Part shown: in pieces, positions 38,708 to 48,645 of the stretch
Layout: every line of letters starts with the position of its first letter
Numbering within the stretch: the stretch's first letter is position 1
Source: Neelides folsomi
Lineage: Eukaryota; Arthropoda; Collembola; Neelipleona; Neelidae
Assembly: GCA_034687125.1 (NCBI GenBank)
Contig: JAQGBZ010000002.1
Coordinates: forward strand, 186,001-250,000
Length of the DNA stretch: 64,000 nucleotides
Direction of reading: 5' to 3'
Made by a program: the position numbers and the translations under genes
The notes under the pieces: model-generated
Databases searched by the model: none
What the model saw: only the letters and a program-made list of their open reading frames with translations
Told to the model about the DNA's origin: nothing

Positions 38708-41320
38708 TTAGATATTTAAATACATGTAGAACAATTTTGTGGAATAGGTAATAATAATATGTATTAAATTGTAATTGATAAGTAATTGTAATTAATTATA
38801 CTCGTGCATTCACAATGTCATATCTAAAATGAGTAATAATACCAAACGGTTGGTGTAACATGTTATTAAATTATTATTCTTTCTTTCAATTTGGCACATT
38901 AATTGGCAATGCAATAGTTCGATCAATTTATTTATATCTTGGAATATTTAAACAAGCATATTTACTTTCTGCTCACAAGGCCAAAGCATTTGAATGCTAA
39001 TTTGGGCCTATCGCTAAATCACTAACTATTTAGATAAAAATTCAATTTATTCTTCACATAAAAAATACATTTTTATTCCCATTTTCAAATCTATTCAATT
39101 CTAGAAAAAGATGAGTCAACAATTCACGCTCTTTTTATAACCAAATTTCCTCATGTCAATTAAAAATGGAAGTGTTTGAATACTCAACATAAAAATTCAT
39201 CATCTCAGCGTCTACTCCAAAAACCATTTAACTAACAACGATAAGTATAAAAGAGAAAAATGAACTTAAGTCTCAAATTCTCCTTGATGGGATGAATCAA
39301 GAAATTGTGATTACTCGGAGTGAATTGATATTCTGTTGGTGGTTGTTTGATGAGTTCAAGTCTTTGTCTCCTCTGAGACTTTTAATGAGTTCATGTGAGA
39401 TAGAAACTGAAGGATGTTTGGGAAAACCTCTCCAGACTTTTCCATTCTGAATATTCATTGATTTCCACTTCCGGCCCATTGTTGAGTCAAATGGTGGAAT
39501 TGGATGATTGGAAACATTGGGAACGGAACTTTGATGGGCTTAAAAAATGCCATATTTAATTACAAACTCTATCTCCTAAATGAACATTGTGGGTGATAAT
39601 TGAGAATATTGGTGATAATTTCAAGGTCTGGCTAAATCTGGCCATTCATTCCAATTAACTCCATTTAGGACAATGATGTAAAAACAACCAAAGTTTGATC
39701 AAAAGGAAGGAAATCAATTTTAACTTTCAACGTTATATCCTTATACTATACGTCAAATTTATTGATTGGATTTTGAGACCTTTCCTGTTAATTTTATTTA
39801 ATAACGCTATCTAATCATAAGTTAAATACCTTCAACATAATTATTTCATATCTCGTCCTTTCATACTTTTTTCCCTCTTCTGTCAACTACATAAATAATA
39901 AATGTAGTAAATGTCTAATAACTAAATATCAATTAATGTCATCTTTAGCATATACATAAATACATATATACAGGTATTATATAATACATAGAGGTATACT
40001 TAAATGGACTTAAATAGACTTATATATAATAATTAAGAATGTAATAGGTATGTTTATATGGTATATCATTTTGTTGTATGAATGTTTTAACTCTTTGAAG
40101 TTGTGAAGGGGTCAAATGATTATTCCATTTTGTGTTCGACGAGGGCGAGAGGGAAATGTCATTAACTAACTTAAACTTGATAAAGAAGCTAAAAGAGGGG
40201 TAGTGAAGAACCGCGCCGCCCCTTTTTTCGAACTCCTCCGTGTGTCCCACAATTGGATTGTGAACTCTCGCGGACCACCACCACCAGAACATCAATCCCA
40301 ATTAAACCGGAAATAGACCCAAGGACTCACAACTCCGACCAATTCCCGAAGAGTCAGCTGAGAGTTAATTTAGTAAGTCGCCTCGGCCTCCTTAGCAAAT
40401 AAAACAAACAGGGGTTGTTGAAATCATTCGCGTGGATTTTAAATCAAAGTTAAATCCATTATTGGAAATTTATGTAATGATTGGGTTGAAAGTGAGAGTT
40501 AAAGTAATTAAACGTCAATCGGCATATCTCAATACATTTTCTTATATTATACTTGTTTCATAATTGTGAAGGAGATTCGAGAAATATTCCGTTTTTTGGA
40601 CTTTGTTTATTTTATCAAAAGTATTTTAAAGATCAATTAGCATTCAATTAGGGAATCAATTAAGGAAATTAACCTTCATTAACTCTTTTCTGTTTTGGGC
40701 ATTTAAAGAATAGTTTCGTATAATTTGGAAAGTTGTTCGGATTTCTCTCAATGGAAAAGTAAGGATTATTTATTTAACACTTTCAATTTATTAAACCTGA
40801 TTAATAATGACATTAAATGGGATTAAATGTTAGCATGGATGTGTTAAAGGGGAATTGGCCCATGCGCATGTATCTGTCCAATTAATTGGTTATGTAAAAT
40901 ATGTTCCCCATGTTAATAACCATAATAATAAGCTATTTAAATCCAAAGACCGACCAGATGTCTCATTATTTAAACTTCATCTCACTTCCATGGTGTTGGA
41001 AAGTTTAATAATGGCTTTTAATTCATCTCATAATTTGTCCTTAATCTTTCGAACCTTGGGGTTTGATCTTAAACTGCACACACGTAAAAATTGCATCTCA
41101 AGAGTGGAGATGCAGCAAAAAGAATTGCAACTGCGAATATTCTTTATCTCCTTTTTCAGTCCATGTTATATAGTAAACTTGTGGTGACGCAAGATCCGGC
41201 GGCCCAAGTCTCGTCAATTAAATCAATCAAGACAATTATAAATTGGGCGAGGTCAAGTGGCACGGGATTGGCTTGTGGTCCAGGGTGGGGGATCTGACTC
41301 TTTTCAATTGGCAGGGAGGG
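38708..41320. other. Spacer with a probable 5' UTR exon of the first SLC41 gene
   Basis: Most of the stretch is AT-rich and empty. A G+C-richer patch at about 40140-40372 ends in a consensus donor (TTTA|GTAAGT at 40373) and is the likely first, non-coding exon and promoter of the SLC41 gene. Its coding exon has an acceptor (TTGGCAG) ending at 41314. Open frames at 40020-40301 and 40855-41187 lack family features. Confidence 0.4.
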
Positions 41321-41347
41321 ATGAAGCTGGTGGTCGTGTGCGGGTAG
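41321..41347 (+). CDS. Upstream ORF in the SLC41 leader
   Basis: ATG AAG CTG GTG GTC GTG and two more codons end in TAG at 41347, encoding MKLVVVCG. Its stop is one base before the predicted main ATG at 41349, and both lie in the same exon after the acceptor at 41314. This spacing would tend to limit initiation at 41349 or shift it to the later tandem Met codons (MMEEAEEGG). The effect is inferred. Confidence 0.4.
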   Translation: MKLVVVCG

Positions 41348-41348
41348 G

Positions 41349-43602
41349 ATGTCCATCCGGGGATTGTTCTCATTCTCGACGTCCGACTCGTCGTCGCGTG
41401 TGCGGAAGAGGAGCCGTGGCTCAAGAGAGAAGCAAAGGATGATGGAGGAGGCCGAGGAGGGCGGCGGTCAACTCCCCCCACAGCCCTCAAAGTCTTTCGA
41501 GATGAGGATCCTGAATGGGGAAAAGAGCCATTTGCTCGAGGACGAGATCGTCGAGTCGACCGACGAGGGGTCAGAGGATGTCAAACCACCCAAGCCCGAG
41601 TCTTTCCTCACCATAACCATACAAGTCTTCATCCCATTCATCATAGCAGGAATGGGGATGGTGGGGGCGGGGATCGTACTCGACGTTGTGCAGGTCATCC
41701 ATTAACCAAAATAATACTAAAATTAATACATTTATACTCGCTTGTAATTAATTAAATATTTAAATTGCATTTAAGTTGTATTTATCACCTGTGCTTTCTC
41801 CTCATTCTTTGTTGTCTTTAGCATTGGCCGGTGTTCATGAAGATTCCTGAGGTTTTCATCCTCGTCCCGGCCTTGTTGGGACTCAAAGGGAATCTTGAAA
41901 TGACCCTTGCCTCGCGACTCTCAACCCAAGCCAATTTGGGAAATTTGGATTCCCCAAAGTCCCAATGGAACATGACCATCGCGAATCTTTGTCTTGTCCA
42001 GGTAACCCAAAGACCCCAAAGATCAACATCGGACGTGTCTTCAAAGGACCAAATGGGAAATTGAATATTATAATTGGCAGTGTCAAGCGATCGTGGTTGG
42101 GTTTTTGGCGTCCCTCGCAGCTGTGATACTTGGTTGGATCCCCGATGGGCACTTCGACATTCAACATGCGCTCCTTCTCTGCACGAGCAGCGTACTTACA
42201 GCCTCCATCGCTTCCTTCGTCCTCGGTGTCATCATGGTCCTCGTCATCGTCCTCTCAAGACACTTCAAAATAAACCCCGACAATGTGGCGACTCCCATCG
42301 CTGCCAGCTTGGGAGACCTCACAACGCTCTCCCTTCTCGCTTCCATTTCAAACTCAATCTACGAAGCCATAGGCAATTAACCATTTAACAAATTTTGACA
42401 CAACTTTAATATAACTTTGATTTTAATTAAACTTTAATTTAGCTTTATTTTGATTTTGATTTCAATTGAATTATTTTCTATTCAGAGGAGTATCAATGGC
42501 TTTCTCCCCTTATCCTCTGCATTTACTTGATGTCTATGCCCATTTGGATTTTCGCGGCGAGTCGGAACAAGCTGACGAAAAAGGTCCTTTACACAGGCTG
42601 GTGTCCTGTCCTCATCGCCATGTCAATTAGCAGGTGGGATAAATATTATTAAAATTGGTAAGATGAATTTAAAAAAACAATTATTTTTAGTATTGGCGGA
42701 CTCATCCTCGATTTTGCTGTGAAGAAGTTCAGCGGTGTGGCGGTTTTTCAACCTGTAATCAACGGAGTGGGTGGGAATTTGGTGGCGGTGCAAGCGAGCA
42801 GGATCTCGACTTCCCTGCACTTGGAAGGACAATTGGGAGTTTTGCCCAAATCAGTCAATCGTCTCTGCACTCATCCATTTTCTGTTTTCTGTGACAAAGG
42901 TAAACAAAGATTCAAATATTTAAACTGAAATAATTAACTAAACTAATCATTAGCTAAATGTTCAAAAGCAATTTATATTTTCCCATTTACATTATTTATG
43001 TGATCAATGAGCATTTTGATAATTAAAATTATACAGCATGGACCAGGGCTAAGTATCTTTTTTATATCTCTCACAAATCAACTACTTAACTCTGGTCCAC
43101 CCTGTATTATTAGGTATTGTCAATTCCTATATATTGAGTGACGCATTTATTTCAAAGTTTATTGACCGATAATGTAAATGTTTTTATGACCCGAGAAATA
43201 ATGTTTTTGTTATTCAGGTGGTCATGCGATGACGGCAAGGGCGCTGATCCTTATGACGGTTCCCGGCCATCTCATCTTTGCTTACACGATTAATTACATT
43301 AAGGCCGGTCACACGTCCATCACCCCTTTTTTCCTCGCCTTTTACTTGACGGCGGCCCTCATTCAGGTAAAAAGAACAAAGAGGGATTTGTGATTACTAA
43401 AAGGTGAACCATTCAGGTGGTCCTGCTCCTGTACATTGCCCAAGTGATGATTCACGTCCTCTGGGTTCGGAAAGTTGACCCGGACAATTCGGCGATTCCG
43501 TACCTGACCGCCCTGGGCGACCTCATTGGGACTTCGCTTCTCGCCCTCGCCTTCCTCCTCCTTTTTGCCATTGGTGATGGAGACAACGATGTGGGAGATT
43601 GA
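41349..43602 (+). CDS. SLC41-family Mg2+ transporter, copy A (SLC41A1-like)
   Basis: Seven exons (41349-41693, 41822-42001, 42081-42372, 42486-42633, 42691-42899, 43218-43366, 43417-43602) give 502 aa, close to the roughly 513 aa of human SLC41A1. Two MgtE-like half domains are visible. The first has [19 protein letters not shown] and [16 protein letters not shown]. The second has [20 protein letters not shown] and [16 protein letters not shown]. Hydrophobic helices fill the gaps. The C-terminus [10 protein letters not shown] is nearly that of SLC41A1 (IGDRDTDVGD). These are plasma-membrane Mg2+ carriers, probably Na+/Mg2+ exchangers. Intron 3 begins with GC instead of GT (42373), supported by the matching splice phase in copy B. 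The start at 41349 is the first in-frame ATG; the tandem ATG pair at about residue 28 is an alternative. Confidence 0.95.
42373..42485 (+). other. GC-AG intron in SLC41 copy A
   Basis: The exon ends GCC ATA G and the intron starts GCAATT. No GT lies close enough to keep the frame, and reading through meets TAA two codons later. The acceptor TTCAG ends at 42485 and the next codons give EEYQWL. Copy B has the same position and phase with a normal GTAAAT donor, followed by EEKRWL. Confidence 0.8.
43034..43104. mobile_element. 71-bp miniature TA-flanked inverted-repeat element in an SLC41 intron
   Basis: The ends CAGCATGGACCAGGGCTAAG and, inverted, CAGGGTGGACCAGAGTTAAG face each other across about 25 bp and are flanked by TA (43032-43033 and 43105-43106). 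The end motif CAGGGTGG[G/A]CCA is shared with the element at 33875-34293, so both likely used the same transposase. Confidence 0.75.
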
Positions 43603-43773
43603 TTTTTACCTTCATGAACTATAAGCTTAAAACACAATGGTGGTTATTATTTGTTTTAATGTACATCTATAGCTTTAACTAATTTATGTCAATGGTTTAA
43701 TAGATGTGTGTACTTGAATCATAAATATTATAATTTCCCCTTTCCTCCTTGCATATTCCTAAATAAGAAGAGG

Positions 43774-43890
43774 TACTCCTCTGGTTCATATGAATTGAGA
43801 CTTTTTACCTTCCTTTCCTGAGGCCGAGCCAAGGAAAAGGAAGGTAAAAAGCAGAATAAATAGCCTCAATTCATATGAACCAGAGGAGTA
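43774..43890. repeat. 117-bp near-perfect foldback hairpin after SLC41 copy A
   Basis: TACTCCTCTGGTTCATATGA...GAG at 43774-43799 is exactly inverted at 43865-43890. An inner pair (TTTTTACCTTCCTTTTCC-type and its complement) lies further in, with a short G+C-rich loop. It falls 172 bp after the stop, so it may sit in the 3' UTR. A MITE is the simplest reading; an RNA hairpin is possible if transcribed. Confidence 0.8.
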
Positions 43891-45098
43891 TACAATTGTT
43901 ATACACATATATATACTAAATATATAAATGTTATATAAATATATACACATATATGCCTATTAATCATGGAAATATTTGTATATCTGATTACAAAAGACCA
44001 AAAATAAATTCGGACTGATTATTCATATTTTCCTTCTTCTTTTACAACTTTCATATAATAATTACTTTAATTACAATTACTAATAAACAATTATTTACTT
44101 AAGTTATACTAACAAAAGTTAGTACTTTTAAAATATTACTTTTATATAACAGTTTATTTAAAACAGTTTACCTATAGATTCTAAAATATTTATTATTAAA
44201 ATAGCTTTATTTGATTTAATACTAAATTATGTTTAATCCTCCTATTACTCACTCGTATTACTCACTTGTTTACTCCTATTACTCACTCGTATATCAATAT
44301 AAGTAAAATATGTAACATACCATAAGTAGTATATGAAATATATACCACTCACAATTAAAAAATGAGGGAAAGTATCTATGATATATAACATATGTACTTA
44401 TGTATATTATATGTACTATACATGAATTTTTGTAAATGTTTTCCAAAATGTGGGAGATGAAACAATCGGTAAGGAATCCTGGTCCAATTCTGTTTGTCGT
44501 TGGGTGATAATTTACGTTTTTAGTGTTGGGATGAATATGAAGAGGGAGGGTGGGGAGGAAGAACTTCACTTCAAACTTCATTCAAACTTTATCTCAACTC
44601 TGATTAACTTCCTCGCTCTTTCTCATTGTCAAAATTGTTGAATCTCCACAACCAACCCACCAGTCATTCACTCCCAAAGTGAGGAATCTTTCACGAATTT
44701 TCCCGTTCCCGTTCTGTGGCTTCTTGACCTTCTTTAATGGTGAGACTCGAAGGGATCCTGAGGAGAAACTCCGTCAACCCAAACTACACCAACATTTCAC
44801 GTCTTCTTGACCTCGCACTTGTCACTTCAAACGCTGAGATTGAACCGGTAAAACGTTGTTTTCATTCTTCCCGCTTCGTCTTCCAATTCACATTTAGCCC
44901 CATTCCCAACCATTTCCACTCGGGCAGATTTTTCTGGTTATTCCGAATCGAGGGCTTTCGGTGTACAATGAACCGGTGACTTTAAATATCATTTACACAG
45001 ATTCCCATAATCTCCTTATTCATATTTAATTCATCTTTATTATGTGTCATATATCCCATAAACACATTTATTATAAACTATACATTATCATATACAAT
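43891..45098. other. Spacer with one exon-like open frame
   Basis: AT-rich to about 44440, then a moderately G+C-richer patch at 44440-44980 that could be a promoter or first exon. The ATG-initiated frame 44737-44979 is described separately. Confidence 0.35.
44737..44847 (+). other. Candidate orphan first exon (37 codons) upstream of SLC41 copy B
   Basis: An ATG opens MVRLEGILRRNSVNPNYTNI...SNAEIEP and a donor GTAAAA follows after codon 37 in phase 0. Its phase does not fit the first exon of copy B (acceptor at 54737), where joining would create an immediate stop, so it is not simply the missing N-terminus. It may belong to another transcript or be chance. Confidence 0.2.
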
Positions 45099-45191
45099 TT
45101 GGGTTACCCAATAAATTCATAGAATATTTATTATAGTATAACGTTATATAATTTTACACAAAATAGTTCTATGAATTTTTGGGCAATCCAA
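45099..45191. mobile_element. 93-bp inverted-repeat remnant with mariner-like ends
   Basis: TTGGGTTACCCAATAAATTC plus ATAGAA on the left is matched by an inverted TTGGATTGCCCAAAAATTCA plus TAGAA on the right. The TTGG[G/A]TT[A/G]CCCAA start resembles ends of mariner-family transposons as I recall them. The short AT-rich interior has no coding capacity. A clean TA duplication is not resolved. Confidence 0.65.
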
Positions 45192-47378
45192 TTTATCAAG
45201 CTTATATGAAAACATTATGTATGTACTTGTGTTAATTATTTATAGACACAAGTTTATAATATTGCACTTTACAATTTCGCAACATTTCTAATGTTTTTAA
45301 AAATAAAAAATGTATAATGCCTTAAAGAATGTGTGGTAAAAAAGAGATGTAAAGTGAGCTTAAGTTAAACATCCTTTAACTTTATAATATCCTTTATTGC
45401 TTTCATATCATTAGACCTTTTTTATTGCTTCAACTATCTCATTAAATCAAAACACTGCCGCCTTCTTTTTAATGCCATTTTATGAACATGTAAAACTTAT
45501 TATTGTATATATTTATTGTATTGCTCCATTTCAACACGCGTTTTCGCATATGAGTCTCATTGATTATTAAAAAAATACCAACATGATTTATTAGCCTTTT
45601 ATTCCTCTCGTTTTAATTGGCCTTTTAATCTCCTTGGCGAGATTCCACTAAAGCGGACAACACCAGTTTAAGGAACAAATCCAAATCCCATCGAGGTTAA
45701 TTGCCAGAGTCTGACGGTGAAAATAAAAATATATTTTCCCCTCATATTTCCAACGAGAGGAATAAATTGTTCCTTGATTTCTCAGCATGTATATTATATA
45801 GGTAATTATAAGAAATAACATGACATCTTAATTAAGATGGGCCAAAGTGGAAGGTTCGCATAACAATTCACTAATTATCACTTCCCTCCTTAATCCATAT
45901 TCAAATATTCATTTATTCATGAGCCCGAATTAATTCTCTGTTCAAATTGACTCATTTGAAAGATGATTACGATGAAGATATTTAAAAGAAGAAATATGCA
46001 AAACAATTAGCCTCTTTAATATTCACACAACATCCAACGTCATGGGAGATAAATTTAAGAACCAACGCGGATCAAATCACTTTTCAATTAATATTTAAAA
46101 TTCCCTTTTCCTATCTCACCTACACGACGAGACATAAATAAATAAGGTACAGATAGTTATAAAAATTAGCACGACTAATTATTCTAGCCTTTATCGAATG
46201 AATCCTTAAATTGAAATCGGATAATTCCCATTTCAACCACACATTTCCCCAATGAGGTTTCCAAGAACTTCTAGAAGTTTTTTAGCCCTCGTTTCTGGAT
46301 CTCTTGAAGCTGAAAAGAATTGCAGGATGTGGAAAGTTTAAAATATTTAGTTAAACCACTTCCCTTCTTTTTAAACTGTTAAAGGGAGATGATAAACAAA
46401 TCATATTAATAACTCAATCATCCAACAACATGAAAACAATTTAAACTTACTGTAAAACAGACATTCAATGTTGGATTTAAAACATTAATAATTCTCTTTA
46501 CATTGAAAATGAATGACATATATGTAATTAATACTAGTTATAACTTCTTATACACAAACATAGAACACAAATTACATATATACTATATGTATACAATAGA
46601 ATATAATATATTAAATATGTGTATTTTATAATCAATAGCTTTTGTATGTTATCTATGCTTATGTTTCCACTTGAGACTGATTGGGATTGTAATACGAATG
46701 TAAGAAAAACAGTTAGTTGACATCTTTCACAATCTGTTGATCCGTTGTGTTGGTGACGATAAAAAATAATCTCAAGACATTCATTGTTGAATGGAATTAT
46801 TTTTACTCCCTTGTCTGGTCCTTATCACCAAAGGCAGAACAAAAGACGTTTATTGACACATTGAGACCCCGTCGGATTCGTCAGAAATATTAAAACTTGG
46901 AGCAGAGCGTGACGATGGGACGACAAAGGAGATTAAATGCATTAATGGCTACCAATAATCAACACCCAATTGAACCCCCATTGGAGAAAATAGAAAATAA
47001 AACACCTTTAGGAAATTATCATTTAACCCATTTAATTATAATTATAAATTATTCTTATCCTCACAACTTCAAATTTTCTATTTATTGGTAGTGAATGATC
47101 CTTGTGCGAAAAAAATGAAGCGCAGTTTCCTCGATAGCAATTGGCATTTAATTAATCCTAAAGAGCTTCCACTCATTCGAGGATTTATAATATATTGCTT
47201 AAATTTATGACAATAAAATAATAAAAAATAATTTACAACATCACTCTTCAATTACTTTGTCTATCGTTTATGAGTGATCCACAAATAAATAATATTGTGA
47301 AAAGTTAATCCCAATATTTTTCATTTATTAATAAAAATACAAATAATTATCTTTATATGACTAAAGTACATATCACTC

Positions 47379-47482
47379 TATATACATATATACTGTATGA
47401 CTAATATATACATATATACTGTATGACTAATATATACATATATACTGTATGACTAATATATACATATATACTATATGACTAA
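47379..47482. repeat. Four copies of a 26-bp tandem repeat
   Basis: The unit, of the form TATACATATATACTGTATGA plus CTAATA, recurs with an exact 26-bp period; CTGTATGAC begins at 47393, 47419 and 47445, with a CTATATGAC variant at 47471. Confidence 0.9.
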
Positions 47483-48212
47483 TATACTGTAAGTATATTA
47501 TAAGTAGCGTATATCACATGTAGATTATATTGTGAATTAATTTTGAGAAATGAGTTTCAATATTTTGTTCAAATGATTAATTTCTTCATTTGGTTTAGTG
47601 GGAGTGAGCGAATAATTCCTATTCCTATTATTCATAGAATTAGCCAATGTTTAATAAACCAAGGGCTATTGAATTGGGACTGATATGACAAATACAAATA
47701 AATTGGAGATATTAAATGTATTAAATACAAGATATGACGAGTAATGTATTTTTACTAGATTATGATTATGATTATTGATATAAACCATATAGGTAATATA
47801 TTATTCCCTTAAACAACTGAGCTGACTGATTATTTCCCCATTTAATCACAATTCATAAATCTAATAAACTAATAAAAATATCTTTTTAAATACATTATCT
47901 CTATATTTTTTATGACTAGTATCTAAATATATTATTTTAATGGAATGAAATGGAAAAGAAAGGAAAGTTCTCATTTGACCCCATTGGATAAATTCTCAAA
48001 AGTTAAATGTGAGATGAAAATAGAAAAGATGCATTTTGAAATTCTCCTTGACATTGTGAGTTCATTTTCATCTCTTTTGTTGACCCTGAGTTATTTCTGA
48101 CTCTTTCCTTGGAACTTGCACGGAAAAATTAATTGTCCAATTTCCCTTCCAAAGCAAATATAAAAGTATAATGTCAAACAGTCAAAAATAAATCTTATGT
48201 ATTTTACACATA

Positions 48213-48216
<4 letters not shown>

Positions 48217-48249
<33 letters not shown>
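48217..48249. repeat. (TA)n microsatellite
   Basis: About 16 uninterrupted TA units. Confidence 0.9.
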
Positions 48250-48252
<3 letters not shown>

Positions 48253-48409
48253 TTAGTAAATTTATAATTTGACACTAAGGACCAAATTTCCCAATCACAT
48301 TAAAAAATGAATCCTGTCCCATGGGGAGATTAAACAATCTATTTAATGCACATCATTCATATTTATATCCAGTTTGGCTAATCATGACAAAGGTTGTTGA
48401 AAGAAGGGA

Positions 48410-48645
48410 TAATTTGCGGCTGAAACCTGCGCCCGGGTAAAAACTGGGTCAGGGTGAGTTGTGGGAAATCCCCGAGTTATGGCAGTTGGACATGCTCGGT
48501 GGGGTTTTTGCGAAAACCCGTGCCTTCCTTTCACTTTGTGGTAGTGGGACATGGACGACGGCGAAACCCGCTGTTCTCCCTCAAATAACCAGTAAAATGT
48601 AATCCTTGGGTCTTTTCTCCCCCCGCCGACCTTCCCCGCCGTTTT
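48410..48645 (+). promoter_or_regulatory. G+C-rich patch with a strong donor, possible first exon/promoter of SLC41 copy B
   Basis: The patch stands out from its AT-rich surroundings. A consensus donor (CAGG|GTGAGT at 48454) lies near its start, and a GGGTTTTTGCGAAAACCC stem is at about 48499-48516. Copy B has a 5' acceptor at 54737 but no visible upstream exon, so a non-coding exon ending at 48453 would fit. This is inferred from composition and splice motif only. Confidence 0.3.

Noticed and set aside
40020-41187. Open frames of 93 and 110 aa upstream of SLC41 copy A
   Set aside because: Non-ATG starts or random composition; the region is better read as 5' UTR exon and intron.
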